A DNA stretch of 64,000 nt from positions 186,001 to 250,000 of the forward strand of contig NZ_SJKD01000010.1 of NCBI RefSeq assembly GCF_004331485.1, written 5' to 3'. The notes beneath the pieces were generated by a model. It saw only the letters and a list, made by a program, of their open reading frames with translations, searched no databases and was not told where the DNA came from. The DNA is from Kribbella capetownensis (GTDB lineage: Bacteria; Actinomycetota; Actinomycetes; Propionibacteriales; Kribbellaceae). This document shows, one piece after another, positions 39,782 through 48,967 of the stretch (its first letter is position 1; the number at the start of each line of letters is the position of its first letter). Both the position numbers and the translations under genes were made by a program.

Positions 39782-40690
39782 ATGGAACGGGGTGCGGAGA
39801 CCGGAGTCGGCCGGACCCGACGGTTGGCTGAGCTCGTCGATCTCATCGCCAGGCATGCTCGTCCCGACCAGACCACGCGGATCGACGGCGTACTGGCGTC
39901 GGCGGAGACACGGGTCGGGGAGCCGACCCCCTCTCGATCCGGGACCGTGATGGCGCTGATTGCCCAGGGCGCGAAGCGGATCGCGCTGGGCGACCGCACG
40001 TACGAGTACCGCCAAGGGCAGTACCTCGTCGCGTCCGTGGACCTCCCGATCACCGGTCACTACGTCGAGGCTTCGGCGGAGACACCGGCGCTTGGTTTCG
40101 GACTCGTCATCCGTCCCGCGGTCGTCGCCACACTCCTGCTGGAGGAGAGGCCGAGTCAGCGGCCGGCCGTGTCGGCCCTCGGAGTCGCCGACGCGAGCGA
40201 GGCGATGATCGACGCCGCCGTACGCATGCTGACGTTGATCGAGCGGCCGGCGGATCGTGAGGTTCTCGCGCCGATGATCGAGCGGGAGATCCTGTGGTAT
40301 CTCCTCAACGGACCGATGGGTCCGGCGATGCGGCAGATCGCGATGACCGACAGCGGACTGACGCAGATCAGCCGCGCGGTCCGATGGATCACCGACAACT
40401 ACGATCAGCCGCTCCGCGTGCAGGAACTGGCCGGGATGTGTGGAATGAGTGTGTCGTCGTTCCATCGGAACTTCCTGGCCGTCACTGCCTTCAGTCCGCT
40501 CCAGTTCCAGAAGCAGGTGCGGCTCCAGCAGTCCCGTTTGCTCTTGCTGTCCGGTGCGGGCGACGTCGCCACCACTGGATTCCGCGTGGGGTACGACAGC
40601 GCGTCGCAGTTCAGCCGCGAGTACCGCCGCCACTTCGGCCTGCCACCCGGCCGCGACGCCGCCCGCCTCCGGGCGCAGACGGATTCCTAG
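39782..40690 (+). CDS. AraC-family transcriptional regulator
   Basis: A 302-residue regulator. The N-terminal AraC_N cupin-like domain (about 10-165; YEYRQGQYLVASVDLPITGHYVEAS) is typical of YqhC-type regulators of aldehyde/quinone reductases; the C-terminal double helix-turn-helix (195-295) reads VQELAGMCGMSVSSFHRNF and FSREYRRHFGLPPGRD. Divergent from the quinone-oxidoreductase gene, it probably activates that gene in response to its substrate, as YqhC does for YqhD. Confidence 0.9.
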   Translation: MERGAETGVGRTRRLAELVDLIARHARPDQTTRIDGVLASAETRVGEPTPSRSGTVMALIAQGAKRIALGDRTYEYRQGQYLVASVDLPITGHYVEASAETPALGFGLVIRPAVVATLLLEERPSQRPAVSALGVADASEAMIDAAVRMLTLIERPADREVLAPMIEREILWYLLNGPMGPAMRQIAMTDSGLTQISRAVRWITDNYDQPLRVQELAGMCGMSVSSFHRNFLAVTAFSPLQFQKQVRLQQSRLLLLSGAGDVATTGFRVGYDSASQFSREYRRHFGLPPGRDAARLRAQTDS

Positions 40691-40700
40691 GCCGAGAGGC

Positions 40701-41141
40701 TCAGCCGCCTAGGACGGTGAGGGGGGTTCTGTGGGGATGCTCGGTGTGGGTGGTGGAGCGGAGGACGATGTTTAGGGAGCTGTGGTTGGCGAGACCGCCT
40801 AGGGCTCCTAGCGCTCGGAAGGTGAGGGTGATGTCCACAACGGTTGGTGCGTTGAAGCGGACGCGGAAGCCGCCCTCCTGGCGTGGCTCGCCGGTGAGTT
40901 CGTGGAGCGGCAGGTCCAGCTCGACGCCTGGCACCGGCGGGCTCTCGATCGCCAGTTGGCCCGTGACATAGCCCTGGTTGACGATCGTCATGTCGATCGT
41001 GTGCCAGTCGCCCGTGGTCAGACTCTGCACCCGGGTTGCGGTCCGGGCGACGTTCACGCGCGCCTCCGGGTTGATCGCGACCGAGATCGGCGCCGCGGTG
41101 TCGACCGGGCCGCAACACCCTGCTGCCTCGCCGTGCATCAT
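40701..41141 (-). CDS. Unrecognised protein (146 aa) coupled to the CehA/McbA-type gene
   Basis: A soluble protein of mostly beta structure (ISVAINPEARVNVARTATRV, DWHTIDMTIVNQGYVTGQL, GFRVRFNAPTVVDITLTFRA), with a short Cys-rich start (AAGCCGPVDT). The fold looks like an Ig-like or COG1361-type beta-sandwich. Its ATG overlaps the stop of the metallohydrolase (ATGA-type), so the two are translationally coupled and the product may be a second subunit or partner domain. No family is recognised. Confidence 0.65.
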   Translation of the reverse strand: MMHGEAAGCCGPVDTAAPISVAINPEARVNVARTATRVQSLTTGDWHTIDMTIVNQGYVTGQLAIESPPVPGVELDLPLHELTGEPRQEGGFRVRFNAPTVVDITLTFRALGALGGLANHSSLNIVLRSTTHTEHPHRTPLTVLGG

Positions 41142-43438
41142 CAGTCCACCTCGCATTCGCCCCGACGGGTCAGGTAGGCGGCCTGCGCGGCGTCGTACGC
41201 CGCTCGCGCTTCCGCTCGCTCGGTCTCGCGGATGAAGCCGGACTTCGCCTTCCACAGCGCGTCGACCGAGTCGTGCAGCCACTGCGCGCTGCGACGCGAG
41301 GCCCGGATCGGCCGGCCCGCGATCTCGACGAAGGTCGGCTGGGTGTGCACGCTGCGCAGGATCCGCAACGCTACCCAGGACGAACGCTCCAGCGGTACGT
41401 GGAACTCGACCGCCTGCTCGTTGCCGTCGGCAAGCACCTCCTGTGACCCCACCGGTATGCCGTTCACCAGCACCTCGACCAGCACAGTGCGAGTCTGGCC
41501 GATCCGGGCGCGCTCGATGTGCCAGCCGACCGGTGCGCTGTACGCCGGCTGGCCCGCCGCAGGTGCCGCGGGCGGCTGCTCGGGCAACCAGGCCGCGACC
41601 GTCGCGCTGACCCGAACCGGTCCAGCAGCATCGACGCTACGCTCCCGCCCGGTGTCGCCATCGACGGCAAAGTCGTACACGTGGCTGCGGCCGTCACCGA
41701 AGTACGACGCGCCTTCCTTCAACCCACCGAGCCACGACTCCAGCGCCTGATCGCCCTGCGGCGGCTCGGGCAGCCGGACGTACGTGCGCCCGACGCCAGG
41801 CCCGTCGTCGTAGATGCAGGGGTAGTCGGTCTCGCCGAGCATCAGAGTGCGGTAGCCGACGTTCAGCAGGTGGTACCAGATGTTCATCTCAGCGGCGGGG
41901 GAGAACTCCGCACCGCATTGGAAGTCGGCGGCGCCGAGCGGTACGTCGACGATGATCTCGTTGGAGCCGATCGACTGGAACTCCGGGATGACGTAGTTCG
42001 GCAGCTCCTCCGTGCCGACCGCAAGGCCGAGCCCGCAGTGCGCGTAGCCGACCATCGCGTTCTGCGCGTGGCCCCAGCGCATCACCGGCAGGTTCCACGA
42101 CGGCCAGTCCTCGATCACCTTGGTGCCGGGATAGTCCTGGTCGGTGAGCCCGAGCAGGATGACGTGACCGGAGTGGCTGGACGGGAAGCCCGACACCTCC
42201 AGGTCGTACCGGAGCAGGCTCTGGCCGTCGTGGTCGGTGTCCTGCGGATCCCAGGTCATGCCTTGCGCGCGCTGCATGTCGGGGTACTCCAGCTCGGCGC
42301 GCGGGCTGATCGACGAGCCGCTGAAGAACTGCTTCTGGTGGTAGTAGCACGGCCCCCAGGTGAGCACGCTGCCCATCCACAGTCCTTCGCCGCGCACGTG
42401 CCGGATCATCGTCTCCGGGTTCACGCCCTCGGACGGCACGCTGTAGTGCGAGCAGCCACCGGCGTGGATGTGCGGGTCTCCGGAGTAGTAGCCGCGAGTG
42501 GCGGGATCGGCCCAGCGATCGAGCTCGATCGTGACCGACTCGGTGTCGGCCTCGATGTCGACGTCGACGCGGACTTCGCGGTACTCCGGTCCGCGGCGTG
42601 CGGAGATCTCGTACTGACCGGCCGGGAGGGTGATGACCTCGCCGGTCGCCCGATAGACGTGTTCGTGGAAGAACATGTCGGGCGCCAGCCGCATCGCCTT
42701 CGATGGATACGCCCGCCGCTGGGAGTCGCGGACGGTCAGCGCCGCCACGCAGCTGCTGCCGTCGGGCTCCCGGATGTCGAACCGGATGTCGCGGGCCGGC
42801 AGACAATCGAACTCGATTGCCGCGTGGTACTGACGGCTCTCGAATCCCATCCGCTGGCCGGCCTTCGCGAACGGCGGCCGGGTCAGGCTCTCCGTCGCCT
42901 CCTCCACCGCCAGGATGAAGGCAATCTCGCCGCGCCGGCTCCCGCCGTCGCGGCTGTACAGACTCATGACCTTGTACTCGACATCGAGCCCCGACACGTC
43001 GGTCGGACCGGCGAGCTTCGCCTGCAGCCAGCTGGTCTCGATCCGGGGTACGACGGTCAGCGTGTCGTGCAGCGTGATCCGCGCGGCATGGCTGTGGTGG
43101 TCAACCAGTCCGAGTACGCCGCCTGGACCGCCGGCCAGGTCGCCCAGCAACCGATGCGGATTCACGACCCGGACCAGGAAGCTGCGCCACCCGTGCTGAA
43201 CGAGTCGCGGTGGAGCCGCGCCCGGCGTACTCGCCGTGTAGCCCCGCTCGTCGATCTCCACGTCGACCAGGACGTACGGCCGCAGCAGCTCCTCGACCGC
43301 GGCGGACCGCACGGCATCGGACTGCGAGTCGTCCGCCAGCTTGGCCAAGCGGCCGGCGAGGTCTTCGGGAAGCGGTTCACCGATGTCGCGCAGTTTCTCG
43401 ACGGCTCGGGTCGCGGACGCATGCAACGGTTGGAACAC
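41141..43438 (-). CDS. CehA/McbA-type PHP-fold metallohydrolase, large
   Basis: A 765-residue protein. The first 310 residues hold beta-sandwich domains; the metal site begins with YYSGDPHIHAGGCSH (Asp321, His323, His325), the signature of the CehA/McbA PHP-like family, and further His/Glu/Asp residues follow (GYAHCGLGL, GETDYPCIYDDG). CehA and McbA hydrolyse aryl carbamates such as carbaryl, but most members have unknown substrates. No signal peptide is seen, so it is probably cytoplasmic. GTG 43438 has GAGGAGG upstream. Divergent from an amidohydrolase/transport operon. Confidence 0.82.
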   Translation of the reverse strand: MFQPLHASATRAVEKLRDIGEPLPEDLAGRLAKLADDSQSDAVRSAAVEELLRPYVLVDVEIDERGYTASTPGAAPPRLVQHGWRSFLVRVVNPHRLLGDLAGGPGGVLGLVDHHSHAARITLHDTLTVVPRIETSWLQAKLAGPTDVSGLDVEYKVMSLYSRDGGSRRGEIAFILAVEEATESLTRPPFAKAGQRMGFESRQYHAAIEFDCLPARDIRFDIREPDGSSCVAALTVRDSQRRAYPSKAMRLAPDMFFHEHVYRATGEVITLPAGQYEISARRGPEYREVRVDVDIEADTESVTIELDRWADPATRGYYSGDPHIHAGGCSHYSVPSEGVNPETMIRHVRGEGLWMGSVLTWGPCYYHQKQFFSGSSISPRAELEYPDMQRAQGMTWDPQDTDHDGQSLLRYDLEVSGFPSSHSGHVILLGLTDQDYPGTKVIEDWPSWNLPVMRWGHAQNAMVGYAHCGLGLAVGTEELPNYVIPEFQSIGSNEIIVDVPLGAADFQCGAEFSPAAEMNIWYHLLNVGYRTLMLGETDYPCIYDDGPGVGRTYVRLPEPPQGDQALESWLGGLKEGASYFGDGRSHVYDFAVDGDTGRERSVDAAGPVRVSATVAAWLPEQPPAAPAAGQPAYSAPVGWHIERARIGQTRTVLVEVLVNGIPVGSQEVLADGNEQAVEFHVPLERSSWVALRILRSVHTQPTFVEIAGRPIRASRRSAQWLHDSVDALWKAKSGFIRETERAEARAAYDAAQAAYLTRRGECEVD

Positions 43439-43463
43439 GAGGCCTCCTCATGGTGCACCGAAC

Positions 43464-43481
43464 TTCGACCCTATGGTCGAA
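43464..43481. promoter_or_regulatory. Palindrome between the divergent CehA-type and amidohydrolase operons
   Basis: TTCGACCCTATGGTCGAA has perfect 7-bp arms around CTAT and lies 26 bp upstream of the metallohydrolase start. It is a good candidate operator controlling this divergent pair. Confidence 0.6.
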
Positions 43482-43520
43482 CGCCCGCCTCGTCATCTGC
43501 TTTGTTCGACCGGAGCAACC

Positions 43521-43537
43521 GATCACTTCGACTGATC
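43521..43537. promoter_or_regulatory. Second palindrome in the divergent region
   Basis: GATCACTTCGACTGATC has 5-bp arms (GATCA/TGATC) around CTTCGAC. It shares TTCGAC with the nearby palindrome at 43464 and lies 85 bp before the amidohydrolase start. Confidence 0.4.
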
Positions 43538-43621
43538 GTTTCCTGGTCGCCGATCGACGACGGTCCTAGCCTCGGCCCCGATCTGGCTGGTTCTCCAACC
43601 GTGCTGTGAATCGAGGGACGA

Positions 43622-44707
43622 ATGCCCGAGCCACTCGCTGATGTCCGGCTGCGCGACTTCGCGCCGGTCTCGATGATGACCACCGCAACGACCACCGTGA
43701 CCGATCCGGCCGCGCCGATCGTCGACGTACACAACCATCTGGGACGCCGTAACACCGGAGTCTGGCGCGCACCCGAACCGGACGCCCTGATCAAGACCAT
43801 GGACGAGGCGGGCGTGGCAACCATCGTCAACCTCGACGGTGAATGGACCGATGAGCTCGAGGCGAATCTCGATCGCTACGACCGCCAGTACCCTGGTCGC
43901 TTCGTCACCTTCGCCCGCCTGGACTGGTCCGACACGTCGACCCCAGGCTGGGGCGACCGGATGGGTGCCTCGCTGACAGATTCGGTACGCCGTGGCGCGG
44001 CCGGACTCAAGCTCTGGAAGGACATCGGCCTCCGGATTCGCGACGAGAACTCCGAGCTGATCTTCCTCGACGATCAACGGCTCGAACCGCTGTGGGACGC
44101 GCTGGCCGAGTCGGGTGTGCCGGCCCTGATCCACACCGCTGACCCAGCCGCCTTCTTCCAGCCACTCGATCGTCACAACGAACGGCTCGAGGAACTGCTG
44201 CGGCATCCCGACTGGCACTTCTACGGGCCCGAGTTCCCGCCACTGCAGCGGTTGCTGGACGCGCTCGAGGCCGTCATCGCTGCGCACCCGCAGGTGCGTT
44301 TCATCGGTGCCCATGTCGGCTGCCTGGCGGAGAACCTCGACTGGGTTGAGCAAATGCTCGACCGCTACCCGAACTACCGCGTCGACCTCGCCGCGCGGAT
44401 CGCCGAGCTCGGCCGCCAGCCACGGCGTACCAGAGCTCTGATCGAACGGCATCCGGATCGCGTGCTGCTCGGCACCGACTGCGCGCCGCCCGAGGTCGCC
44501 GACTACCGGATGTACCTGCGTTTCCTGGCCAGCGCCGACGAAGGTTTCGCCTACTCGTCGAGCGAACCACCGCCGAACGGACGCTGGACGATCTCGGGCC
44601 TCGGGTTGCCGGACGAGCTGGCCGCGCGGGTCGAAGGCGACAACGCCCGCGCGTTCATCCCGGCACTCGCGCAAGCCCAGGCAGGAAACAGCGATGGCGG
44701 ACTTTGA
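43622..44707 (+). CDS. Amidohydrolase family 2 protein
   Basis: A 361-residue TIM-barrel metallohydrolase of the amidohydrolase-2 (ACMSD-like) type. Metal ligands are visible as VDVHNHLG (His37, His39), LIHTADP, FIGAHVGC and LGTDC. The family decarboxylates or hydrolyses aromatic and lactone substrates. It starts an operon with an FAD oxidoreductase and an ABC importer and is divergent from the CehA-type gene, so a multi-step breakdown of one imported compound is likely. The next gene overlaps by 14 bp. Confidence 0.85.
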   Translation: MPEPLADVRLRDFAPVSMMTTATTTVTDPAAPIVDVHNHLGRRNTGVWRAPEPDALIKTMDEAGVATIVNLDGEWTDELEANLDRYDRQYPGRFVTFARLDWSDTSTPGWGDRMGASLTDSVRRGAAGLKLWKDIGLRIRDENSELIFLDDQRLEPLWDALAESGVPALIHTADPAAFFQPLDRHNERLEELLRHPDWHFYGPEFPPLQRLLDALEAVIAAHPQVRFIGAHVGCLAENLDWVEQMLDRYPNYRVDLAARIAELGRQPRRTRALIERHPDRVLLGTDCAPPEVADYRMYLRFLASADEGFAYSSSEPPPNGRWTISGLGLPDELAARVEGDNARAFIPALAQAQAGNSDGGL

Positions 44708-45869
44708 CCTGATCATCCTCGGCGGCGGCATCGTCGGAGCGAGTGCGGCGTTGGCGGGCGTCCGGAAGGGCGCGCGGGTCGCCGTCGTCGACGCCGGCCT
44801 GGCTGGTCGTGCCACCGATGCCGGAGCGGGCATCGTGTCCCCGGTCGCGCTCGATCGTGGCGAGCAGCGTCCCGACTGGACGTCGGTGATCACCGAATGC
44901 GTCGGCTACTACCGCAGTCTGCTGGCCGAGCTGGACGCGGTCGATCCGGCCGGAGCCGGGTCGGCGACGTTCGAACAGGTCGGCGAGTTAGTGGTGGCCG
45001 GCAACAATCCGCACGAGCTGGCGGCCCTCGACGCGGTGACCGAGCGCCTCTCTCGTCCAGAGGGGCGTCGAGCGCATGGCGTCACCAAACCGGTCGAGAC
45101 CGTCGACGGCACAGACCTTCGCAAGTACTGGCCGGAACTGCGCGGTGATCTGCGCGGAATCTTCATCGCCGAGGTTGGCCGAGTCGTCGGTTCGCGGCTG
45201 CACGACCGGTTGATGACGGCGGCGCGCAGGCGCGCGCAGGCCCAGTCCGACAGTGCCGGACTCGAGGTGATCCCCGGTGCCGGGATGCTGGACGCGCAGC
45301 ATCCTGTACCGCGGGTCCGCGTCGGGCACCGTGTGATCGAGGGACGGGCCGTGCTGCTCGCGACCGGTGCCTGGGCGGGAGCAGACCTGGCCGGGTTCGG
45401 CGTACAGGTCGACATCCGGCCGATCCGTGGGCAGCTGGTGCACCTGCGACTCGATGGACAGCAGACCGGCATGCGTCCGGTGGTCAACACGCCCGGTGCC
45501 GGCTACCTGCTCGGCTTCGACGACCGCATCGTCGTTGGTGCCACCCACGAAGACGTCGGCTTCGACGCACGGGTGACGGCCGGCGGACAGCAGTCGGTCT
45601 TGAATGCCGCACTGAACCTGGCGCCGGGCCTGTCCGGCGCCACAGTCCTGGAGACCAGGGTCGGCCTGCGCCCGGCCACCAGCGACGGTCTGCCCCTGGT
45701 GGGGGCGGTAGCGCCGGCGATCCACGTCGCCACCGGCCTGGGGGCGTGGGGCCTGACGCTCGGGCCTCTGCTCGGCGACCTGGCGGCTCGGCATGCACTC
45801 GGCGACCAGATGCCGGCCCGACTCGACTTCCTCAGCCCAGGCCGCCCACTCATGAAGGAGTCCGCATGA
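44694..45869 (+). CDS. FAD-dependent oxidoreductase (DAO family)
   Basis: A 391-residue flavoprotein with an N-terminal FAD Rossmann motif (LIILGGGIVGASAALAG) and the DAO C-terminal landmarks LGPxxGDL-like GLTLGPLLGDLAARHAL and RVGLRPATSDGLPLVG. The family oxidises amines, amino acids or sarcosine-like molecules. It overlaps the amidohydrolase gene upstream (14 bp) and the binding-protein gene downstream (ATGA). Its presence suggests that the imported compound, or its hydrolysis product, carries an amine. Confidence 0.87.
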   Translation: MADFDLIILGGGIVGASAALAGVRKGARVAVVDAGLAGRATDAGAGIVSPVALDRGEQRPDWTSVITECVGYYRSLLAELDAVDPAGAGSATFEQVGELVVAGNNPHELAALDAVTERLSRPEGRRAHGVTKPVETVDGTDLRKYWPELRGDLRGIFIAEVGRVVGSRLHDRLMTAARRRAQAQSDSAGLEVIPGAGMLDAQHPVPRVRVGHRVIEGRAVLLATGAWAGADLAGFGVQVDIRPIRGQLVHLRLDGQQTGMRPVVNTPGAGYLLGFDDRIVVGATHEDVGFDARVTAGGQQSVLNAALNLAPGLSGATVLETRVGLRPATSDGLPLVGAVAPAIHVATGLGAWGLTLGPLLGDLAARHALGDQMPARLDFLSPGRPLMKESA

Positions 45870-47137
45870 AGCGTCTACTGAGTCTGTTGCTCGTCCCACT
45901 GTTGCTCGCCGCGGCCGCCTGTTCAGGATCGTCGGAGTCCGGCGGCGACAGCGACGAGCAGGTCACGCTCACCTACGCCATCTGGGACCAGGCGCAGGCA
46001 GCCGCGATGAAACAGATCATCCAGGAGTTCCACGCCCAGCACCCGAACATCGACGTACAGGTCCAGGTGACGCCCTGGGAGAGCTACTGGACGAAGCTGC
46101 AGACCAGCGTCACCGCGGGCAGCGGGCCCGATGTGTTCTGGATGACCATGGTCTACGCCCAGTACTACGCCATCGGCGGTGGCATCGCTGCGCTCGACGA
46201 CCAGGTCAAGAAGTCGAAGCTGGACACGAGCGTGTACGTGCCGGCCGTCACCAAGGCCTACACGGTCGACGGCAAGCTGTACGGCATCCCGAAGGACGTC
46301 AACGGCTTCGGGCTCTGTTACAACAAGAAGCTCTTCGACGCTGCCGGTGTGAAGCACCCGGACGCGTCCTGGAAGTGGACCGACGTGATCGCCGCGGCCC
46401 AGAAGCTGACCAACAAGCAGAAGGGTGTCTACGGCTTCGTCGCACCGGAGGCCGACGAGCTGAGCTGGTACCTGACCGTGCCGCAGGTCGGCGGACAGGT
46501 GATCTCGCCCGACGGCAAGAGGTCCGGGTACGACCAGGACGCGACGATCCAGGGCATCCAGTTCTGGACCGACATGATCACGAAGTACCACGTCTCGCCG
46601 ACGCTGCAGCAGACCACCGACACCGACCCGCTCGCGATGCTCACCTCCGGCAAGGTCGCGATGCGGTACTGCGGTTCCTGGGAACCCGAGGAGATCGCCG
46701 CCGTCCCGTACGGCAAGGCCAACATCGGCATCGCGCCGCTGCCTGCCGGTCCGACCGGGAAGCGGGAGTACTACAGCAACGGGCTGGCCGACAGCATCTC
46801 CGCCAAGACCAAGCATCCCGAGCAGGCGTGGCAGTTCCTGCAGTTCCTCGGGTCCGAGAAGGCCGCCGAGATCCAGGCGAAGACCGGCACCGTGATCCCG
46901 GCGTACCAGGGGCATGCCGACGCCTACGCCAAGGCGATGCCGGAGTTCGACCTGCAGGTCTTCGTCGATCATCTGAAGTACGCCCAGCCGTTCCCGGCCT
47001 CGACCGACACCTCCGTCTGGCGCGACGAGGTGACCAAGCAGTTCGCCGAGGCCTGGACGGGCAAGGCCCCGGTCGGTGACGTCTCGAAGAGCGTGGCGGA
47101 GATGATGAACACCGCGCTGTCGAAGGAGAAGAAGTGA
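45866..47137 (+). CDS. ABC transporter solute-binding lipoprotein (family 1)
   Basis: A 423-residue lipoprotein: signal peptide with lipobox AAAC (Cys19), then a type-I-linker sugar-binding fold (VTLTYAIWDQAQAAAMKQII, GIPKDVNGFGLCYNKKLFD, GKVAMRYCGSWEPEEIA). Family 1 proteins bind oligosaccharides, glycerophosphodiesters or related polyols. ATG 45866 overlaps the FAD gene stop and its own stop overlaps the permease GTG. The ligand is unknown. Confidence 0.9.
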   Translation: MKRLLSLLLVPLLLAAAACSGSSESGGDSDEQVTLTYAIWDQAQAAAMKQIIQEFHAQHPNIDVQVQVTPWESYWTKLQTSVTAGSGPDVFWMTMVYAQYYAIGGGIAALDDQVKKSKLDTSVYVPAVTKAYTVDGKLYGIPKDVNGFGLCYNKKLFDAAGVKHPDASWKWTDVIAAAQKLTNKQKGVYGFVAPEADELSWYLTVPQVGGQVISPDGKRSGYDQDATIQGIQFWTDMITKYHVSPTLQQTTDTDPLAMLTSGKVAMRYCGSWEPEEIAAVPYGKANIGIAPLPAGPTGKREYYSNGLADSISAKTKHPEQAWQFLQFLGSEKAAEIQAKTGTVIPAYQGHADAYAKAMPEFDLQVFVDHLKYAQPFPASTDTSVWRDEVTKQFAEAWTGKAPVGDVSKSVAEMMNTALSKEKK

Positions 47138-48108
47138 GCGGCCAGGGCACCGCGACAGCGCCACCCGATGTGCTGACCGGCGGTGAGACCGGCCGGCGGG
47201 CCGGCCCGGCTCGCCGCCGGCGGCCGCGACCGCCGACCCGGGACAGCGGCTGGTGGGCGTTGATGTTGCTGCTGCCGGCCGCTGCTGGGCTCGCCGTCTT
47301 CGAGATCTGGCCGACGTTCCAGACGATCTACTACTCCTTCACCAGTTGGGGCGCGTTCGGTGGGCACGCCTGGTCGGGGCTGGAGAACTACCGCACGCTG
47401 ATCGCCGACTCCGACGTCTTCCATGCCATCGTCAACACGGCGATCATCACCGCGATCACGCTGCTCGCGGTGCCGCTGTCGGCGGTCGTGGCGGCGCTGC
47501 TCAGTCTCCCCGGGATGCGCGGCGTCACCATCTACCGCACGCTGTACTTCCTGCCGGTGGTCACGTTGCCGGCCGCGGTCGCCCTGACCTGGAAGTGGCT
47601 CTTCAACGGGGACTACGGCCTGATCAACTGGCTGCTGTCCAAGATCGGTATCGACGGTCCGCACTGGCTGTCCGATCCCGCGACCGCGATCTTCGCGATC
47701 AGCATCGTCGGGGTCTGGGGGTCGATCGGCTACAACATGGTGATCTTCCTGTCCGGTATCCGCGGCATCCCGGTCGACTACTACGAGGCCGCCGAACTGG
47801 ACGGTGCCGGCCGGCTGGCGCAGTTCTTCCACGTCACGGTTCCGCTGCTGACGCCGTCGATCTTCTTCGTCACGGTGATCACGGTGATCAACTCACTGCA
47901 GGCGTTCGACCTGATCTATCTGATGGTGGGCCAGCAGAGTCCGGCGATCGAAAGGACCGAGACGCTGGTCTACCTCTTCTACCAGCGCGGGTTCGCCGAG
48001 CACGACGGAGGTTATGCGGCGGCGATCGGCGTACTGCTGCTGATCGCGACCCTGATCCTGACCGCGGCGCAGTTCCGGCTGCAGAAGAGGTGGGTGCACT
48101 ATGGCTGA
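47134..48108 (+). CDS. Carbohydrate-type ABC transporter permease (MalF-like)
   Basis: A 324-residue inner-membrane permease with six helices and the EAA loop (DYYEAAELDGAGRLAQFFHV) that docks the ATPase. It follows the binding-protein gene (GTGA overlap) and overlaps the second permease by 8 bp. Together with the neighbour it forms the membrane channel of a CUT1-type importer. The operon has no ATPase. Confidence 0.93.
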   Translation: MSGQGTATAPPDVLTGGETGRRAGPARRRRPRPPTRDSGWWALMLLLPAAAGLAVFEIWPTFQTIYYSFTSWGAFGGHAWSGLENYRTLIADSDVFHAIVNTAIITAITLLAVPLSAVVAALLSLPGMRGVTIYRTLYFLPVVTLPAAVALTWKWLFNGDYGLINWLLSKIGIDGPHWLSDPATAIFAISIVGVWGSIGYNMVIFLSGIRGIPVDYYEAAELDGAGRLAQFFHVTVPLLTPSIFFVTVITVINSLQAFDLIYLMVGQQSPAIERTETLVYLFYQRGFAEHDGGYAAAIGVLLLIATLILTAAQFRLQKRWVHYG

Positions 48109-48961
48109 CTCAATGCAGTTGACTGCCCGGCGAGGCCGCAGGCGTTTCCGGCCGCGGCACCCGATCGCGCATCTGGTGCTGTGCCTCGGTGCGATCTTCA
48201 TGGTCGGGCCGTTCCTGTGGCAGCTCTCGACCTCGCTGCAGACGTTCGGCGAGTCGGTGAGCGTGCCGCCGACGTTCCTGCCGCACTCACCGCAGTGGTC
48301 GAACGTGACGACCGTCTTCAGCGCCTTGCCGTTCGGCCGGGAGTTGATGAACACCACTGTGATGACCATCGCGCGGACCGTCGGTCAGGTGCTGTTCAGT
48401 TCGCTGGCCGGCTTCGCCTTCGCCCGGATGCGGTTCCGCGGCAACGCCGTACTGTTCGCGATCTTCCTGTCGGTGACGATGGTTCCGTACCAGGTGTTCC
48501 TGTTGCCGCAGTACCAGATCATGCAGGGTCTGGGGTTGCTGAACACACTGACGGCGCTGTTCCTGCCCGGCATGTTCAGCGCGTTCGGGACCTTCCTGAT
48601 GCGGCAGTTCTTCCGGCAGATCCCGATGGAGATCGAGGAGGCCGCGCGGATCGACGGTGCGAACATCCTGCAGATCTTCTGGCGGATCATGCTGCCGATG
48701 AGCGCACCCGGGATGATCGCGCTCGGCGTTCTGGTGATCATCTGGTCCTGGAACGACCTGCTCTGGCCGCTGGTGGTCAACTCCGATCCCCGGCAGATGC
48801 CGGTCTCCGCGGGTCTGGCAAGTCTGCAGGGGCAGTACACGACGAACTTCCCGGTGCTGATGGCCGGATCGCTGCTGGCGAGCCTGCCGGTGATCATCGT
48901 GTTCATCGTCTTCCAGCGGCACCTGATGAGCGGTATCGCGTTCTCCGGGGTGAAGGGCTGA
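48101..48961 (+). CDS. Carbohydrate-type ABC transporter permease (MalG-like)
   Basis: A 286-residue six-helix permease with the EAA motif (EIEEAARIDGANILQIFWRI) and the MalG-type C-terminus (QRHLMSGIAFSGVKG). It ends the plus-strand operon; its stop is 6 bp from the stop of the convergent DeoR gene. Confidence 0.93.
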   Translation: MADSMQLTARRGRRRFRPRHPIAHLVLCLGAIFMVGPFLWQLSTSLQTFGESVSVPPTFLPHSPQWSNVTTVFSALPFGRELMNTTVMTIARTVGQVLFSSLAGFAFARMRFRGNAVLFAIFLSVTMVPYQVFLLPQYQIMQGLGLLNTLTALFLPGMFSAFGTFLMRQFFRQIPMEIEEAARIDGANILQIFWRIMLPMSAPGMIALGVLVIIWSWNDLLWPLVVNSDPRQMPVSAGLASLQGQYTTNFPVLMAGSLLASLPVIIVFIVFQRHLMSGIAFSGVKG

Positions 48962-48967
48962 GCGGCC

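Noticed and set aside
41519..43609. Plus-strand open frame (696 codons) opposite the CehA-type gene
   Set aside because: Shadow frame; the minus-strand protein has the DPHIH metal motif and a strong ribosome site.
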